Virus record (IMG/VR): IMGVR_UViG_3300029309_000238
Coordinates: 321-29,246 of that record
Source of the DNA: a virus
Strand: one strand, 5' to 3'
DNA length: 28,926 nucleotides
Below, in pieces: positions 28,908-28,926 of the stretch. A program made the translations under genes and the position numbers. The notes beneath the pieces were generated by a model that did not search any database, was not told the origin of the DNA, and was given only the letters and a program-made list of their open reading frames with translations. Numbering within the stretch: the stretch's first letter is position 1; each line of letters begins with the position of its first letter.

Positions 28908-28926
28908 GGAGGGGAGGGGTCAGTAT

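Noticed and set aside
28908-28919. G-rich run as a quadruplex
   Set aside because: Only two runs of four G and one of two are present, not enough for a four-run quadruplex within the window.

Overview
The window is part of a tailed-phage genome (Caudoviricetes, siphovirus-like) or a closely related prophage. Every gene I can support lies on the minus strand, so the biological reading direction is from base 28926 down to base 1. The DNA is AT-rich and the starts lack clear Shine-Dalgarno sequences. Several operon heads carry the Bacteroidetes-type promoter (TTTG, about 20 bases, TAnnTTTG). These traits, with protein families typical of Bacteroidetes phages (DUF3127, DUF5675, a SKTFxIP-type tail hub), point to a phage of a low-GC Bacteroidetes host, probably a flavobacterium. 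No integrase, tRNA, CRISPR array or insertion sequence is visible.

Layout in reading order. (1) 28.75-27.07 kb: a small operon of accessory genes, including a DUF7178-like protein and two tiny membrane peptides, closed by a strong rho-independent terminator at 27.0 kb. (2) 27.07-26.55 kb: a 515-base AT-rich intergenic region with inverted and direct repeats, a hairpin repeat and the terminase promoter. (3) 26.55-24.72 kb: small and large terminase. (4) 24.65-13.23 kb: tail module, with an unknown protein, a tail assembly chaperone pair probably joined by -1 frameshifting, a tail-terminator/LamG fusion, a large tail protein, a tail-tip hub, a LamG protein, a neck-type protein and the tape measure. 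(5) 13.22-12.90 kb: a small helix-turn-helix protein with its own promoter. (6) 12.85-4.99 kb: ClpP-type prohead protease with a nested scaffold, major capsid protein, probable tail tube, portal, connector, a DUF5824-like protein and several beta-rich surface proteins, the last a LamG protein. (7) 4.99-3.04 kb: a compact, overlapping lysis cassette with holin-like membrane proteins, three tiny ORFs and a DUF5675 protein, but no classical endolysin. (8) 2.89-2.13 kb: a metallophosphoesterase with its own promoter. (9) 2.03-0.03 kb: a DNA-metabolism operon with a possible annealing protein, a Cro-like protein, a stand-alone DnaA domain IV protein and a DUF3127 SSB-like protein with a DDLPF tail.

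The most striking signals are regulatory. Five promoters, all in the structural half, place the TAnnTTTG box only 3-5 bases before the ATG, which predicts leaderless mRNAs. The promoters of the non-structural operons leave 15-30 bases instead. Two promoters overlap the terminator of the preceding gene. A 50-base hairpin element occurs both before the terminase promoter and at the end of the lysis genes. All calls are by eye; family names rest on recognised motifs and were not searched.
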